Assembly: GCF_017569925.1 (NCBI RefSeq) | Contig: NZ_CP050854.1 | Coordinates: forward strand, 558,001-622,000 | DNA length: 64,000 nt | From: Brenneria izadpanahii | GTDB lineage: Bacteria > Pseudomonadota > Gammaproteobacteria > Enterobacterales > Enterobacteriaceae | Direction: 5' to 3' | In this document: piece after piece, positions 23,327-33,048 of the stretch | Numbering within the stretch: position 1 is the first letter of the stretch | How the letters are laid out: each line of letters opens with the position of its first letter | Notes under the pieces: generated by a model | What the model was told of the DNA's origin: nothing | Databases searched by the model: none | Seen by the model: only the letters and a program-made list of their open reading frames with translations | Position numbers and translations under genes: made by a program

Positions 23327-26300
23327 AGGTTTTGCTCCTGGCAGGAAGTCTGCGCCAGCCATTGTCCTGCCAGGGACGCGATGTGGGCGGCGATCCCTGC
23401 GTCCTCCATGAGTTGCCAGTGCGTGGCAGATACCACATGGCTTTGCGCCTGTGCTTTCCATTCCGCCCATTCGCATACTGCGGGCGTCCAGTGCTCAGGA
23501 TGCCGATCCGCTTCGATCCACAGAACCGGGGCAGGAATGCATGGGCCGATCCGATGCCTCGATAGCAGATCCAGCAACTGGTAAATGCGCGTCAGCCACT
23601 GGCGGGCCACATCGGTTGGCAGCAACTGTTCGATGACGCCAGCGGCCACGGCACTGGCCATGAAAGTCTTGATGCGGGCCGCTTCGTCCCGCGCATCCCA
23701 ATCGACCGGCAGTACAATCTTGTGCTCCGTGGCTAACCGTCGCATGAGGGCTGAAAGATCCTCAACGGCGAAATCGGCGCCATAGACCGGGTCGATCAGC
23801 ACCAGGCGCACGGCCTTCCCGCGATCCTGCAGTATGCGCGCCACCTCGGCGGCGACCGTGGCGCCGTAGGACCAGCCGATCAGCGTGTATGGCTCATCCC
23901 CGAGTTGCGGTTTCATCGCCCGCAGATAATTTTGCGCAAGCTCCAACAGGCTGTTCTCCGCGATCTGCTCCGGCGCCTGCAAGCCCCATACCTGTTCAGT
24001 CAGCGCCTGGGCAAACGTCCGATACGACGCCACGCCGCCATCCGAGGCATGGAACACGAACAGGCGCTCGCCCGATGTTCCCTGGGTCAATGGCACGAGT
24101 ACATTCTTCATTATTTCCTTGCTCCTGGTTTCTTTAAGGGTCGCGCAGAAGCCCGCCAGCGTCGGATAGGCGAACAGCGCCTGCAGGCTGGCTCCGGCGA
24201 TGCCGATGCGATTGATCTGCGCGATGACGCGGGTGGCGATCAGGCTGTCGCCGCCGCTCTGGAAGAAGTCGCTGCCCGGCTGCACCGGCCTGCCGAGGAA
24301 GGATTGCCATACTTGCGCCACACTGTTCAGTAAGGCATCGGACGGGGGCTCGGCGCTATCGGCGCCCATTGCGGTTGCCGCGTCTTCGGATGCTTGCGCC
24401 GCGGCTGCGGCTGGTTCGTCCGGTACGCGGCCAGCGCCAGCCTCATCGGCCATGAACAGGTCTAACGGCTCACTCTGCTGTACCGTTACGGCCAAGGGCA
24501 TCTCGCCAAAATGGCGGACCAGCGCGTTTTCCAATGCCGCGCGGTCGAGATGCGCGGCCCGCGCCAGCCGGGCCACGATCACATGCTGATGGATGGGAGA
24601 AACCTCAGGCTCCGGCCAAGCCAGTTCGGGAGAGAAACCCGCTTCCAGCAAGGCCGCGCGCCACTGGGCGAGATCCAGCATAGCCCTGTCGTCGATGACG
24701 CGCTGATCCTGATAGTTGCCCAGGCCTTCGATGAAGCCCACGCTGGCCATCTGCAGCAGGCTGTCGCGGTGCGTGGCCTCGATCAGCAACAGCCGTGCGC
24801 CGGGCTTCATCAGACTGCCGATACGGCGCAGCGATCGCACGACATGGCTGGCATCGTGCATCACTTGGGCGGCGACCACCAGGTCATAGCCTTCGGCGGG
24901 GTGCATCGAGTAGTCCACCGTCCGGTTGATGTCGAATAACCCGTAAGCCATGTCATCGCGTTCGGCGAAGCGCTTGCGTGCTTCGTCCAGGAAGAAGGTT
25001 GACACATCGGTGAAGTGATACGATCGCAGTTGCTCGCCAAGCGCCTCCAGTACGGCGCCGGTGGTGGCGCCCGTTCCCGCGCCGACCTCCATGACGCGCA
25101 AATTGCCATCGGCCCCCGCATGCCGCGCCAGTGTGCGTACGACTCGTTCCACATTACGCGCCACGCATTGCGCAGCCGGGTTCTCCGCATACAAGGCACG
25201 GGTGATCGCGTAGTCGTCCGCAAAGAACAGTTCCAGGGCCGAACATGTGCCCTGCAGTAATTCCGCATGCCGTTCGATGCTGCGGTCAAGATAGGCGGTC
25301 AATACATCGCCCCAAGGGGGCGAGGGTACGGCCGGGGGCGCTGGTACCTGCTCCAGCGAGCGCTGGCATACAAAGGCCTGACCGTCCTGCGCCAGCCATC
25401 CGGCGTGTGACAGGGCCCGTAGCCATTGGCGCACGATTCGCTCGAATTGAGGCATCACTTTCAGCCGCCGGTAAATTTCGTCCAGCCCAGCAGTCTGGCC
25501 CGGCCGGGCAAACAGGCCATGTCCAAGCAGGGTCATGGCGATACCATGGAGCGCACGGGTTTCCAGTGCGTTCCATACCGCGTCGAAGCGGGCCTGCTCG
25601 GTGGTATCCAGCCCTACCAGTGCGGCCGAGCCATCCGGAGACAAGGAGGGGAGGCCGGCGGGATCATAGGCGTGTTCCGCCGCCACAACCTTCACCTGCA
25701 GGCCTCCCGTCCGGGCATCGCCACGCGCATCGGCCAGCAGCACGCCGCCCTGTTGGCGAACGGCATCCTCTAACTCGCGCAGGTCAATCGTCATGCCGGC
25801 GATGGCGGCAGGCCACCCTCGGCGCTCGAAACGCTGAGGGTCGCGCTGCGTTTCAGACTGCGTCCACAGTCCTGGCTGTTTCATCAACGCCGGGTGCATC
25901 GCCATGGTTCTCAGAACGTCGCCGAAGTCTTCGAACATGGTCTGCGCCGCGCCATCGGCCAGCACCTCGTCCATGCAGTACCAACTGAATACCAGCTCAC
26001 CGTCGATCTCCATGACCTGGTGGTCCAACCAAACCTGCGGCGTCTGCGTGAACACATGCACCGGATCGCCCAGCAGGCTGGTCATCGCCTGGTCGATCGC
26101 CAGACCATCCAAGGTCATGCCCAACATGCTGGTGAACACCACCGGCATCAGCGGTTGGCGTGACTGGCCACGGATACGGCCGACCTCGCGCAGCAACTCC
26201 ACCCCGTTGACCTGACTGTGCGCCAGATGCTGACGCAGTCGCTGCTGCGTCTGCTCGATCGACTGGCGCAGGCTGACCGATGAATCACCCAGGTTGAAAT

Positions 26301-29300
26301 CGACCAGCAACACCGAAGTGAAGTCGCCGATCAACCGAGGCATCTGTGGATGTACCGGACGCCGGTTGAAGAACGTTAGATTCAGCGTAAAAGCCGGCCA
26401 GCGCGCCCAACGCTCCAGCGTCCAGGCAAACAGCGTCATCAGCGCGGCCGAGGGCGTCACGCCCCATGACTGCCATTCCCGCTTTAATCTCTCCCAGTTT
26501 TGGCGATCCAGCACTGCCTGATAGGTCGTGAAGTGTGGTTGGCCGCCGGCCTGCTGTCGTCCGGACAAGGGTAGTCTGGGCGCGGGCGGCAGATCCGTCA
26601 GCAGTGCCTGCCAATAGCACCAGGATTTCAGCCATGCCGGCTCCTGACGGCGGGCCTGTTCGTCGAGAACATAATCGCGGAACGTGATCTGCAACGGCTC
26701 CAGGCTTTCGCCCCGATAGCAGGCGGCAAGGTCATCCATCATGACCTTGAAGCTCTGGACATCGAACAGCAGCAGATCCAGGTTCATGTGCAGCCGGTAG
26801 CGCTCGCCATCGAGTTCGCTGGCGATCAGTTCGAACAACGGCCAGCGCTCTGCCGGCAACACGCGATAGGATAGCTTGCTTCGGGTTTCGTCCAGCGCCT
26901 GCTCGCGCCCGGCGGATGACAAGCGCGACAAATCGCGCCGCTCGATCCGGTAGTCCGGCACCTCCGCCAGAATGCGTTGCCGGCCGTCCTCATCAATAAC
27001 CATGCGCAGCATGTCGTGCCGGCGCACCAGGGTATTCCAGGCCTGTTCGAGGCGTATCAGATCGAACCGGTCATGTCGCAAATCCCATTCGAATAGCACA
27101 TGGCAAGCCACGCCGCCAAAGTCGATCAGGCTCGTACGGCCCATCCAGTAGGCGTGTTGGATCGGGGTCAGCGGAAATGGCTGGAAGCGTCCCTGCATAT
27201 CGTGCTGCAACACGACTGATGGCGGCGCTGCCTCCGGGGTCTGGAGCGCCTGCCCGGCGATGAGGCGGCTCAGCCCATCGATGGTTAGGTCGCGATAGGC
27301 CTGTTCCGCGTCGATGCGAACGCCGAGGCGACGCTGGATCGTGCTGCTCAATTCCAGGAACAACAGCGAATCCAGGCCCAGTTGCACCAGGTCACGTCTG
27401 GGGGACAGGCGGCCCGGCTCATCCAGCCTCAGTTGCGTGGCGATCTGCCCGGCCAGCCACTGCGCCACGATGCCGGCATCGGCCAGCTTGGCAGGCGGTA
27501 AGTCCGCCGCTGGCGTGTGTTGCGGCGCTGCGCCCGCCGGAGTATCGCCTGGCGTCATGGCGGCGGACTGCGGGAATTCCAACTGCTTCAACCCCAGCAA
27601 CTGGCTGCGGGCATCGTCCAGGCGCTCGGGCCGCACCCGCATCGCCAGGCGATAGGGCGCCGCGCGCGATAGAGCCTGTTCCAGATGCCATAATCCTTCG
27701 GCATCACTCAGCAGGCCCATGCCGTCCTCGGCAAGTCGCTCCTGCAGGCCGGCATCCGCCGCCCGACCCGTTTCACCCCAAGCCCCCCAGGCCAGGGATA
27801 CCACCATCACGCGATTTTCGTCGCCTTTGGCCGCTTCAGCATAGGCCAGACCGTCCAGGTAGGCGCTCGCCAGCGCATGGGCGGCCTGGCCTGCGCTACC
27901 AAGGGCGGCGGCCGCGGAGGAATAGAGCAGCAGGAAGGACTGCCGGCCTGCTTCGACCAGCCTCTCGTGGATCTGTCGGGCAGCGTGCGCCTTGGCGGCC
28001 AGTACCGGCGCCAGGCGCTGGTTGTCCAGTGCTGCGATCGGGCTGTCGTCCAGCACGCCTGAGGCGTGGATGACCCCGACAATGCCGACGTCGCCCTGCA
28101 ATTCGTCCAACGTCGCGCCGAGCGCCGCCGGATCAGCGACGTTGCAGACGATAGACCTCACCGTGCAGCCATGGCGCCGCTGTAGTCCGGCCGCGAATTC
28201 GGCGGCATCCGGATGCTCATGGCGCACCAGCAGCGCAATTCGGCGTGCGCCGCGGCTGGCCAGCCATCGCGTACTCAATCTGCCAAGACCGCCGAGGCCG
28301 CCCGTCACGACATACCAGCCGTCGCCCGGCAGGCTGTGCGCGGTCAGGGCCGGGGCCGCATATTGCTGCGGCGCCAAGCGGGGAGCCCAGACTTGTCCGC
28401 TTCGGACGGCGACCCAGTGAGGTTCTTCGCTCACCGCCTGTAGCCCGGCGGCCAAATCCCGCCAATCCGCGTCGGCGGCAAGATCCACTACGGCGATGGC
28501 GCGGCCCGCGCGTTGCGCGGTAAACTCGGCCGCCGCTGCGCGCGCCAGGCCCCAGAGCGCGTGGTGAACGCTGTTGACGGCATCCTCTTGCGTCACCGCC
28601 CAGGCGGCGCGGGTCACCACCACGATGCGGCCGCGATCGGCTTTTACGACCGCATCCAGCAAGATCCCCGCCACGGCTTCCAGGGATGCGGCGGGATCCG
28701 GGATTACCAGCGCATCCCTGGCATCCGGATCCAGATGCATGTCCGCGGTCGCCAGCGCCGTTGTCAGTCCTTCCGTCGCGTCGCCATACAGACAGAATCG
28801 GCCGCTGGCCGTTCTGGACCGCGCCGGCGCGGTGCCGATGCGTTCCCATGACCAGTCGTAGTGTGTTTCGGGAGCCGCCGCAAGCTCGGGCAAATCGCTA
28901 TCCGGAGCCGATGGCGAGGTACTGAGGCGACGCCATACGCCCTCAGGGTCGCAGGCATGCAATTCGACCCATACCGGGCCGAGGGGCCTGGATTTCCATT
29001 GCAGGCGCACCAGGTTCAGCCAGTCCGGTGCATGTGCGGGCACGTCCGGCAGCGATATCGCGTGGCCGCCGCCATGGCGATGCGCCATTTCCGCGCACGC
29101 CTCTTCGACGCGAGCCTGCCATTCGGCGTCCAGTCCGGCGCAGTCAGACCAGTCCGCCAGATAGCCACCTTCGTTGGTCAACGTCTGTCCCAGCGGGCCG
29201 TGGCCCAGCCGCACGGTTGCAGTGTCTGTTATCCCCGCGCCCGGGGCCGTCGCCAGCACGATATGCTCGCTCATATCCGAGGTGGCCGTACCCTCTTCCG

Positions 29301-32300
29301 GCAGCCATTCGGTCTGTGCGAATCCAGCGGCCAGACACTGCCGGCGCCAGTGCGACGTCGTTAGAAACAATTCGCCGCCCCGCGCCTCTTCGTCGTGTAG
29401 AGGCAGCACCAGCGGCCCGAACACGAAATCGAACAGGCGCATGGGCCGGGTGATCTCGCGCATCAGCAGCTTGCCGCCTGGCTTGAGCAAAGGCCGCAGG
29501 TTTGCCAGCGTCTTGCCCACATGCTGCGTGGCATGGATGACATTGGCCGCGACTATCAAGTCGTAGCCGCCCTCGGCAAAGCCTTGGAGTCCGGCGCTTT
29601 TCTGTAGGTCGAACTCACGATACTCAATGAAATCGTAGTTGGCGAACTTCTGCTCGGCTCGCCGCGTGAAAATCGGCGAAATGTCGGTGAACACGTAGCG
29701 CACATTCGGCTGACTGGACAGCACCGGTAGCACCCAGGCGGTGGTGCCGCCGGTGCCGCCTCCCACCTCAAGTACCCTAAATACCGGTTGCGGCGCCCCA
29801 CGATTGTTTCTGTCGCGCACCAGGTCGGTCACGACTCCCGCGGCGATCTGGTTGAAGTAGCGTCCGAAGCTGAAGTCCTGGTACAGCACTTCCACACCAC
29901 TGGACGCGCCTTCCGGGAAAATCACCGCTACCGGTTCGAGCTCGCCGCTCATCATCGCGTACAAACTGTCGCCCGCGCGCTGTACCGTCTCTGCGATTAC
30001 GTCCAGACCTTCGCAGTATCCTTGCAATTCGGCGAGCAAATCGTCCTGCTCATCATGGGGCGCGGGATTGCGGGTCGCATAGCCGCCGTCCGTCACCTGC
30101 AGATAGCCATCCTCGACGCAGGCCTTGAGCAGCCGTACCAGCAACTGCCGGTGGCGCGGCAGCAATCGGCCATCGCGCAGGATGTCCAATGCCGTCGCCC
30201 CGTGGTCGATGCGATCGCCCACGCAACGCCGCACCAGGCGATCCACGTAGATGGCATGCAGTTTGGTGACGCAGGTATAGAGGGCTTGCAAACGCGGCAG
30301 GTCCAGTTCACGCGCCTCCCGAACCACCACACTGCGCGCTGTCGGCAGGTTCGCCGCCATTGGCGCCAGCCTGTCCACTACCGCCGCCGGCGTCTCGCGC
30401 CAGTACCGCTGCCGCTCGAAGGGGTACGGCGGCGCATGGCATTTACGGCCCGATCCGGACAGCAGGGACGACCACGGCAGATCGGTGCCTGCGGCAAAGA
30501 GCTGCATCAGCGCATGCCGCAGTTGGCTATCGGCAAGCTGGTGGCGCTTGGCGCTGGCGATCCAGCGAGCCGCGTCTCCCAATTCCCGCTGCCCGATGCC
30601 TGCCAATGGCGCATCCGGCCCCACCTCCAGGAATAGGCCCGCGCCGTTGTCGATGGCCTTGCGCAGGCACTGGATAAAGCGCACCGGGCTGCGCATATGG
30701 CGTCGCCAGAAATCCCGGGCATTCAACTGCCCGGCATCCACCCTCTCGCCAGTCAGCCCGGAAATGAACGGCAACGCGCCGTCCCGCGCGCGCAGCCCGG
30801 CCGTTGCCTGCTGGAATTCGTCGAGGATAGGGTCCAGCATCCGCGAATGGGCCGCCCCCGTCACGGCCAGCGGGTTGCTGCGTATGCCTATCGCCTCCAG
30901 TTCAGCCGCCATGCGCGCCACCGTGTCGCGCTCACCGGAAAAGACCAGATGACGCTCGCCGTTGTACGCGGCCAGGTCGAGCCCCAGCCGCAAAGCCACT
31001 GGCATCGCCTCGGTTTCGCCGGCGAAGACCGACAGCATGGCGCCGCCGCTGCAGCGATCCATCAGAGCACCGCGCAACCGCACCAGCGGCATGACCTGTT
31101 CATGGGTGTAATGCCCGGCCACTACGGCCGCTGCAAATTCGCCCACCGAATGCCCCAGAACCATATCCGGCGCCAGGCCCAGCGATTGCCAATGCGCGGC
31201 CATCGCCAGCTCAAAGGCAACGATGGCGGGCTGCGCATACTCCATGCGCTGGAATAGGACATGCTCGGGCTCCATCAGGGCCTTGTGCAATGCCGCGCGG
31301 AAGCCTCGATCGCTGGCCGTATCGAACACGGCCAGGCAACGCTCCAGACACTGGGCGAAGGCGGGGGAGTGGGCGCTCCCTGTTTGGGCCATGCCCGGCC
31401 ATTGCGAACCCTGGCCGGTAAACAGCCAGACCCGTTTGCCTGGCGCGTCATGACCCGACTGGATCAGGATGTCGTCCTCGCCATCGGCAAAGGCGGCCAG
31501 GGCATCCGCCGTTTCATCGCACACCGGTACCGCCAAGCGCCGCGGCAGATCGAGCAAGCGTCCATGCATCGCCGTATAAGCCACATCGGCGGCAGGCAGA
31601 ACTTGCAAAGCCTGCGCATAGGCGCCCGCCAGGCGCCGTAGCGCGCCTTCGCTGTTGGCGCTGAGTAGAAGCACATTCTCTGTCGAGGCGGAGTTTGCTT
31701 CTTCGGCTCCGGCCTGCCGCTGTAGCGCCTGCGGCAGAGAAGCCACCACCATGTGGCAGTTGGTGCCGCCGATACCAAAAGACGACACGCCCGCTACGCG
31801 CATTGGCGCTTCCCATTGCTGCGCGTCGGTCGGCACATGGAAAGGGCCATCCTCCAGACGCAGCGCCGGGTTGGCCTGGCTGAAATTCACATTGGGCGGG
31901 ATCGTGCCGCGCTCCACCGCCAACACCGCCTTGAGGAAGCTGGCAATGCCGGCGGCGGTATCCAGGTGGCCCATATTGCTCTTGACCGATCCCAGCGCGC
32001 AGGCCGGTCCCTGGTCAGGCGAGTGGAATAGCGTATGCAGCGCCTGCAACTCGATCGAGTCACCCAGCGGCGTGGCCGTGCCGTGCGCCTCGATCATGCC
32101 GATCTGCCGGCTTTGCACCCCGGCCAGGCTCCAGGCATCGGCGATCACCTCGCGTTGCCCGGCCACCGAGGGAGCGGTGTAGCCCACTTTCTGACTGCCG
32201 TCGTTGTTGGTCGCGCTGCCCAGCACGACCGCCGCCACCGGATCGCCATCGCGCAAGGCATCCGCCAGACGTCGCAGCACAACCGCAGCCACGCCATTGC

Positions 32301-33048
32301 CGCTATACGTGCCCTGCGCCTGAGCATCGAACGGTCGGCAATGCCCGTCCGGTGAGAAGATCATGCCCTGTTGGTACAGATAGCCGCTCGCCTGCGGGAA
32401 GGACACGGCCACCCCGCCGGCAATCGCCATGTCGCACTCCCCGGAGCGCAGGCTTTCGCAGGCCATGTGGGTGGCCACCAGCGAACTTGAACATGCCGTC
32501 TGCACGGTCATGGCCGGGCCGCGCAGATCCAGCTTGTAGGCCACCCGCGTCGCCACATAGTCCTTGTCGTTGCCCATCAGCGATTGCAGGCTGCGCACAT
32601 GCGCCACTTCGGCAAGGTTGATCGCCTCGCGGCCTGGATAGGTGCTGATCCGCCCCGCACTGAACACCCCGGTCTTGTGCGGCACGGCCCTGGGCGCATA
32701 GCCGGCATGCTCCAGCGCATGCCAGGCGATTTGCAGGAATAGGCGCTGCTGCGGATCGATCAGCTCGGCCTCCTGACGCGAATAGCCGAACAGCTCCGCA
32801 TCGAAGGCATCGGCATCGGCCACCACCGTTCCCCTGTGGACGTAGGCTGGATCGTCGATGACGGTGGCGGGAATGCCGGCATCCAGCAACTCCTGGCGGG
32901 AAAATGGCCGGCAGCACTCCCGCCCGGCCACCAGGTTGGCCCAGTAGGCTTCGCTGTCCTCGGCTTCGGGAAAGCGGCTGGCATGGCCGATCACCGCGAT
33001 CGGCTCGCAGTCCGGGTAGTAACGACTCAATAATTCTTCAATATTCAC
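23323..33048 (-). CDS. irp1: HMWP1-like mixed polyketide/nonribosomal synthase (Irp1)
   Basis: 3241 aa, close to the Yersinia HMWP1 size and domain order. Ketosynthase (Cys186 in TVQTACSSSL), acyltransferase (from about 536; GHSVGE near 635), C-methyltransferase (VLEVGGGTGG near 1091), ketoreductase (VVTGGLGGLGR near 1578), ACP (LGLDSLLFLEL near 1890), cyclisation domain (from about 1956; DLLLFD near 2090), methyltransferase (VMEVGAGTGATTG near 2651), PCP (GGDSLIATR near 2928) and thioesterase (GWSYG near 3056). It should add a malonyl unit and the last thiazoline, methylate, and release the product. The GTG start at 33048 overlaps the irp2 stop. No frame break seen. Confidence 0.95.
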   Translation of the reverse strand: MNIEELLSRYYPDCEPIAVIGHASRFPEAEDSEAYWANLVAGRECCRPFSRQELLDAGIPATVIDDPAYVHRGTVVADADAFDAELFGYSRQEAELIDPQQRLFLQIAWHALEHAGYAPRAVPHKTGVFSAGRISTYPGREAINLAEVAHVRSLQSLMGNDKDYVATRVAYKLDLRGPAMTVQTACSSSLVATHMACESLRSGECDMAIAGGVAVSFPQASGYLYQQGMIFSPDGHCRPFDAQAQGTYSGNGVAAVVLRRLADALRDGDPVAAVVLGSATNNDGSQKVGYTAPSVAGQREVIADAWSLAGVQSRQIGMIEAHGTATPLGDSIELQALHTLFHSPDQGPACALGSVKSNMGHLDTAAGIASFLKAVLAVERGTIPPNVNFSQANPALRLEDGPFHVPTDAQQWEAPMRVAGVSSFGIGGTNCHMVVASLPQALQRQAGAEEANSASTENVLLLSANSEGALRRLAGAYAQALQVLPAADVAYTAMHGRLLDLPRRLAVPVCDETADALAAFADGEDDILIQSGHDAPGKRVWLFTGQGSQWPGMAQTGSAHSPAFAQCLERCLAVFDTASDRGFRAALHKALMEPEHVLFQRMEYAQPAIVAFELAMAAHWQSLGLAPDMVLGHSVGEFAAAVVAGHYTHEQVMPLVRLRGALMDRCSGGAMLSVFAGETEAMPVALRLGLDLAAYNGERHLVFSGERDTVARMAAELEAIGIRSNPLAVTGAAHSRMLDPILDEFQQATAGLRARDGALPFISGLTGERVDAGQLNARDFWRRHMRSPVRFIQCLRKAIDNGAGLFLEVGPDAPLAGIGQRELGDAARWIASAKRHQLADSQLRHALMQLFAAGTDLPWSSLLSGSGRKCHAPPYPFERQRYWRETPAAVVDRLAPMAANLPTARSVVVREARELDLPRLQALYTCVTKLHAIYVDRLVRRCVGDRIDHGATALDILRDGRLLPRHRQLLVRLLKACVEDGYLQVTDGGYATRNPAPHDEQDDLLAELQGYCEGLDVIAETVQRAGDSLYAMMSGELEPVAVIFPEGASSGVEVLYQDFSFGRYFNQIAAGVVTDLVRDRNNRGAPQPVFRVLEVGGGTGGTTAWVLPVLSSQPNVRYVFTDISPIFTRRAEQKFANYDFIEYREFDLQKSAGLQGFAEGGYDLIVAANVIHATQHVGKTLANLRPLLKPGGKLLMREITRPMRLFDFVFGPLVLPLHDEEARGGELFLTTSHWRRQCLAAGFAQTEWLPEEGTATSDMSEHIVLATAPGAGITDTATVRLGHGPLGQTLTNEGGYLADWSDCAGLDAEWQARVEEACAEMAHRHGGGHAISLPDVPAHAPDWLNLVRLQWKSRPLGPVWVELHACDPEGVWRRLSTSPSAPDSDLPELAAAPETHYDWSWERIGTAPARSRTASGRFCLYGDATEGLTTALATADMHLDPDARDALVIPDPAASLEAVAGILLDAVVKADRGRIVVVTRAAWAVTQEDAVNSVHHALWGLARAAAAEFTAQRAGRAIAVVDLAADADWRDLAAGLQAVSEEPHWVAVRSGQVWAPRLAPQQYAAPALTAHSLPGDGWYVVTGGLGGLGRLSTRWLASRGARRIALLVRHEHPDAAEFAAGLQRRHGCTVRSIVCNVADPAALGATLDELQGDVGIVGVIHASGVLDDSPIAALDNQRLAPVLAAKAHAARQIHERLVEAGRQSFLLLYSSAAAALGSAGQAAHALASAYLDGLAYAEAAKGDENRVMVVSLAWGAWGETGRAADAGLQERLAEDGMGLLSDAEGLWHLEQALSRAAPYRLAMRVRPERLDDARSQLLGLKQLEFPQSAAMTPGDTPAGAAPQHTPAADLPPAKLADAGIVAQWLAGQIATQLRLDEPGRLSPRRDLVQLGLDSLLFLELSSTIQRRLGVRIDAEQAYRDLTIDGLSRLIAGQALQTPEAAPPSVVLQHDMQGRFQPFPLTPIQHAYWMGRTSLIDFGGVACHVLFEWDLRHDRFDLIRLEQAWNTLVRRHDMLRMVIDEDGRQRILAEVPDYRIERRDLSRLSSAGREQALDETRSKLSYRVLPAERWPLFELIASELDGERYRLHMNLDLLLFDVQSFKVMMDDLAACYRGESLEPLQITFRDYVLDEQARRQEPAWLKSWCYWQALLTDLPPAPRLPLSGRQQAGGQPHFTTYQAVLDRQNWERLKREWQSWGVTPSAALMTLFAWTLERWARWPAFTLNLTFFNRRPVHPQMPRLIGDFTSVLLVDFNLGDSSVSLRQSIEQTQQRLRQHLAHSQVNGVELLREVGRIRGQSRQPLMPVVFTSMLGMTLDGLAIDQAMTSLLGDPVHVFTQTPQVWLDHQVMEIDGELVFSWYCMDEVLADGAAQTMFEDFGDVLRTMAMHPALMKQPGLWTQSETQRDPQRFERRGWPAAIAGMTIDLRELEDAVRQQGGVLLADARGDARTGGLQVKVVAAEHAYDPAGLPSLSPDGSAALVGLDTTEQARFDAVWNALETRALHGIAMTLLGHGLFARPGQTAGLDEIYRRLKVMPQFERIVRQWLRALSHAGWLAQDGQAFVCQRSLEQVPAPPAVPSPPWGDVLTAYLDRSIERHAELLQGTCSALELFFADDYAITRALYAENPAAQCVARNVERVVRTLARHAGADGNLRVMEVGAGTGATTGAVLEALGEQLRSYHFTDVSTFFLDEARKRFAERDDMAYGLFDINRTVDYSMHPAEGYDLVVAAQVMHDASHVVRSLRRIGSLMKPGARLLLIEATHRDSLLQMASVGFIEGLGNYQDQRVIDDRAMLDLAQWRAALLEAGFSPELAWPEPEVSPIHQHVIVARLARAAHLDRAALENALVRHFGEMPLAVTVQQSEPLDLFMADEAGAGRVPDEPAAAAAQASEDAATAMGADSAEPPSDALLNSVAQVWQSFLGRPVQPGSDFFQSGGDSLIATRVIAQINRIGIAGASLQALFAYPTLAGFCATLKETRSKEIMKNVLVPLTQGTSGERLFVFHASDGGVASYRTFAQALTEQVWGLQAPEQIAENSLLELAQNYLRAMKPQLGDEPYTLIGWSYGATVAAEVARILQDRGKAVRLVLIDPVYGADFAVEDLSALMRRLATEHKIVLPVDWDARDEAARIKTFMASAVAAGVIEQLLPTDVARQWLTRIYQLLDLLSRHRIGPCIPAPVLWIEADRHPEHWTPAVCEWAEWKAQAQSHVVSATHWQLMEDAGIAAHIASLAGQWLAQTSCQEQNL

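Noticed and set aside
24080..24115. Possible separate start for the thioesterase domain at the end of irp1 (MKNVLVPLTQGT)
   Set aside because: The frame is continuous from the PCP domain and HMWP1 normally ends with a fused thioesterase.
28217..28849. Several long frames inside irp1 and irp2 on both strands
   Set aside because: The synthase domains are continuous in the main frame. The others are shadows favoured by high GC content.
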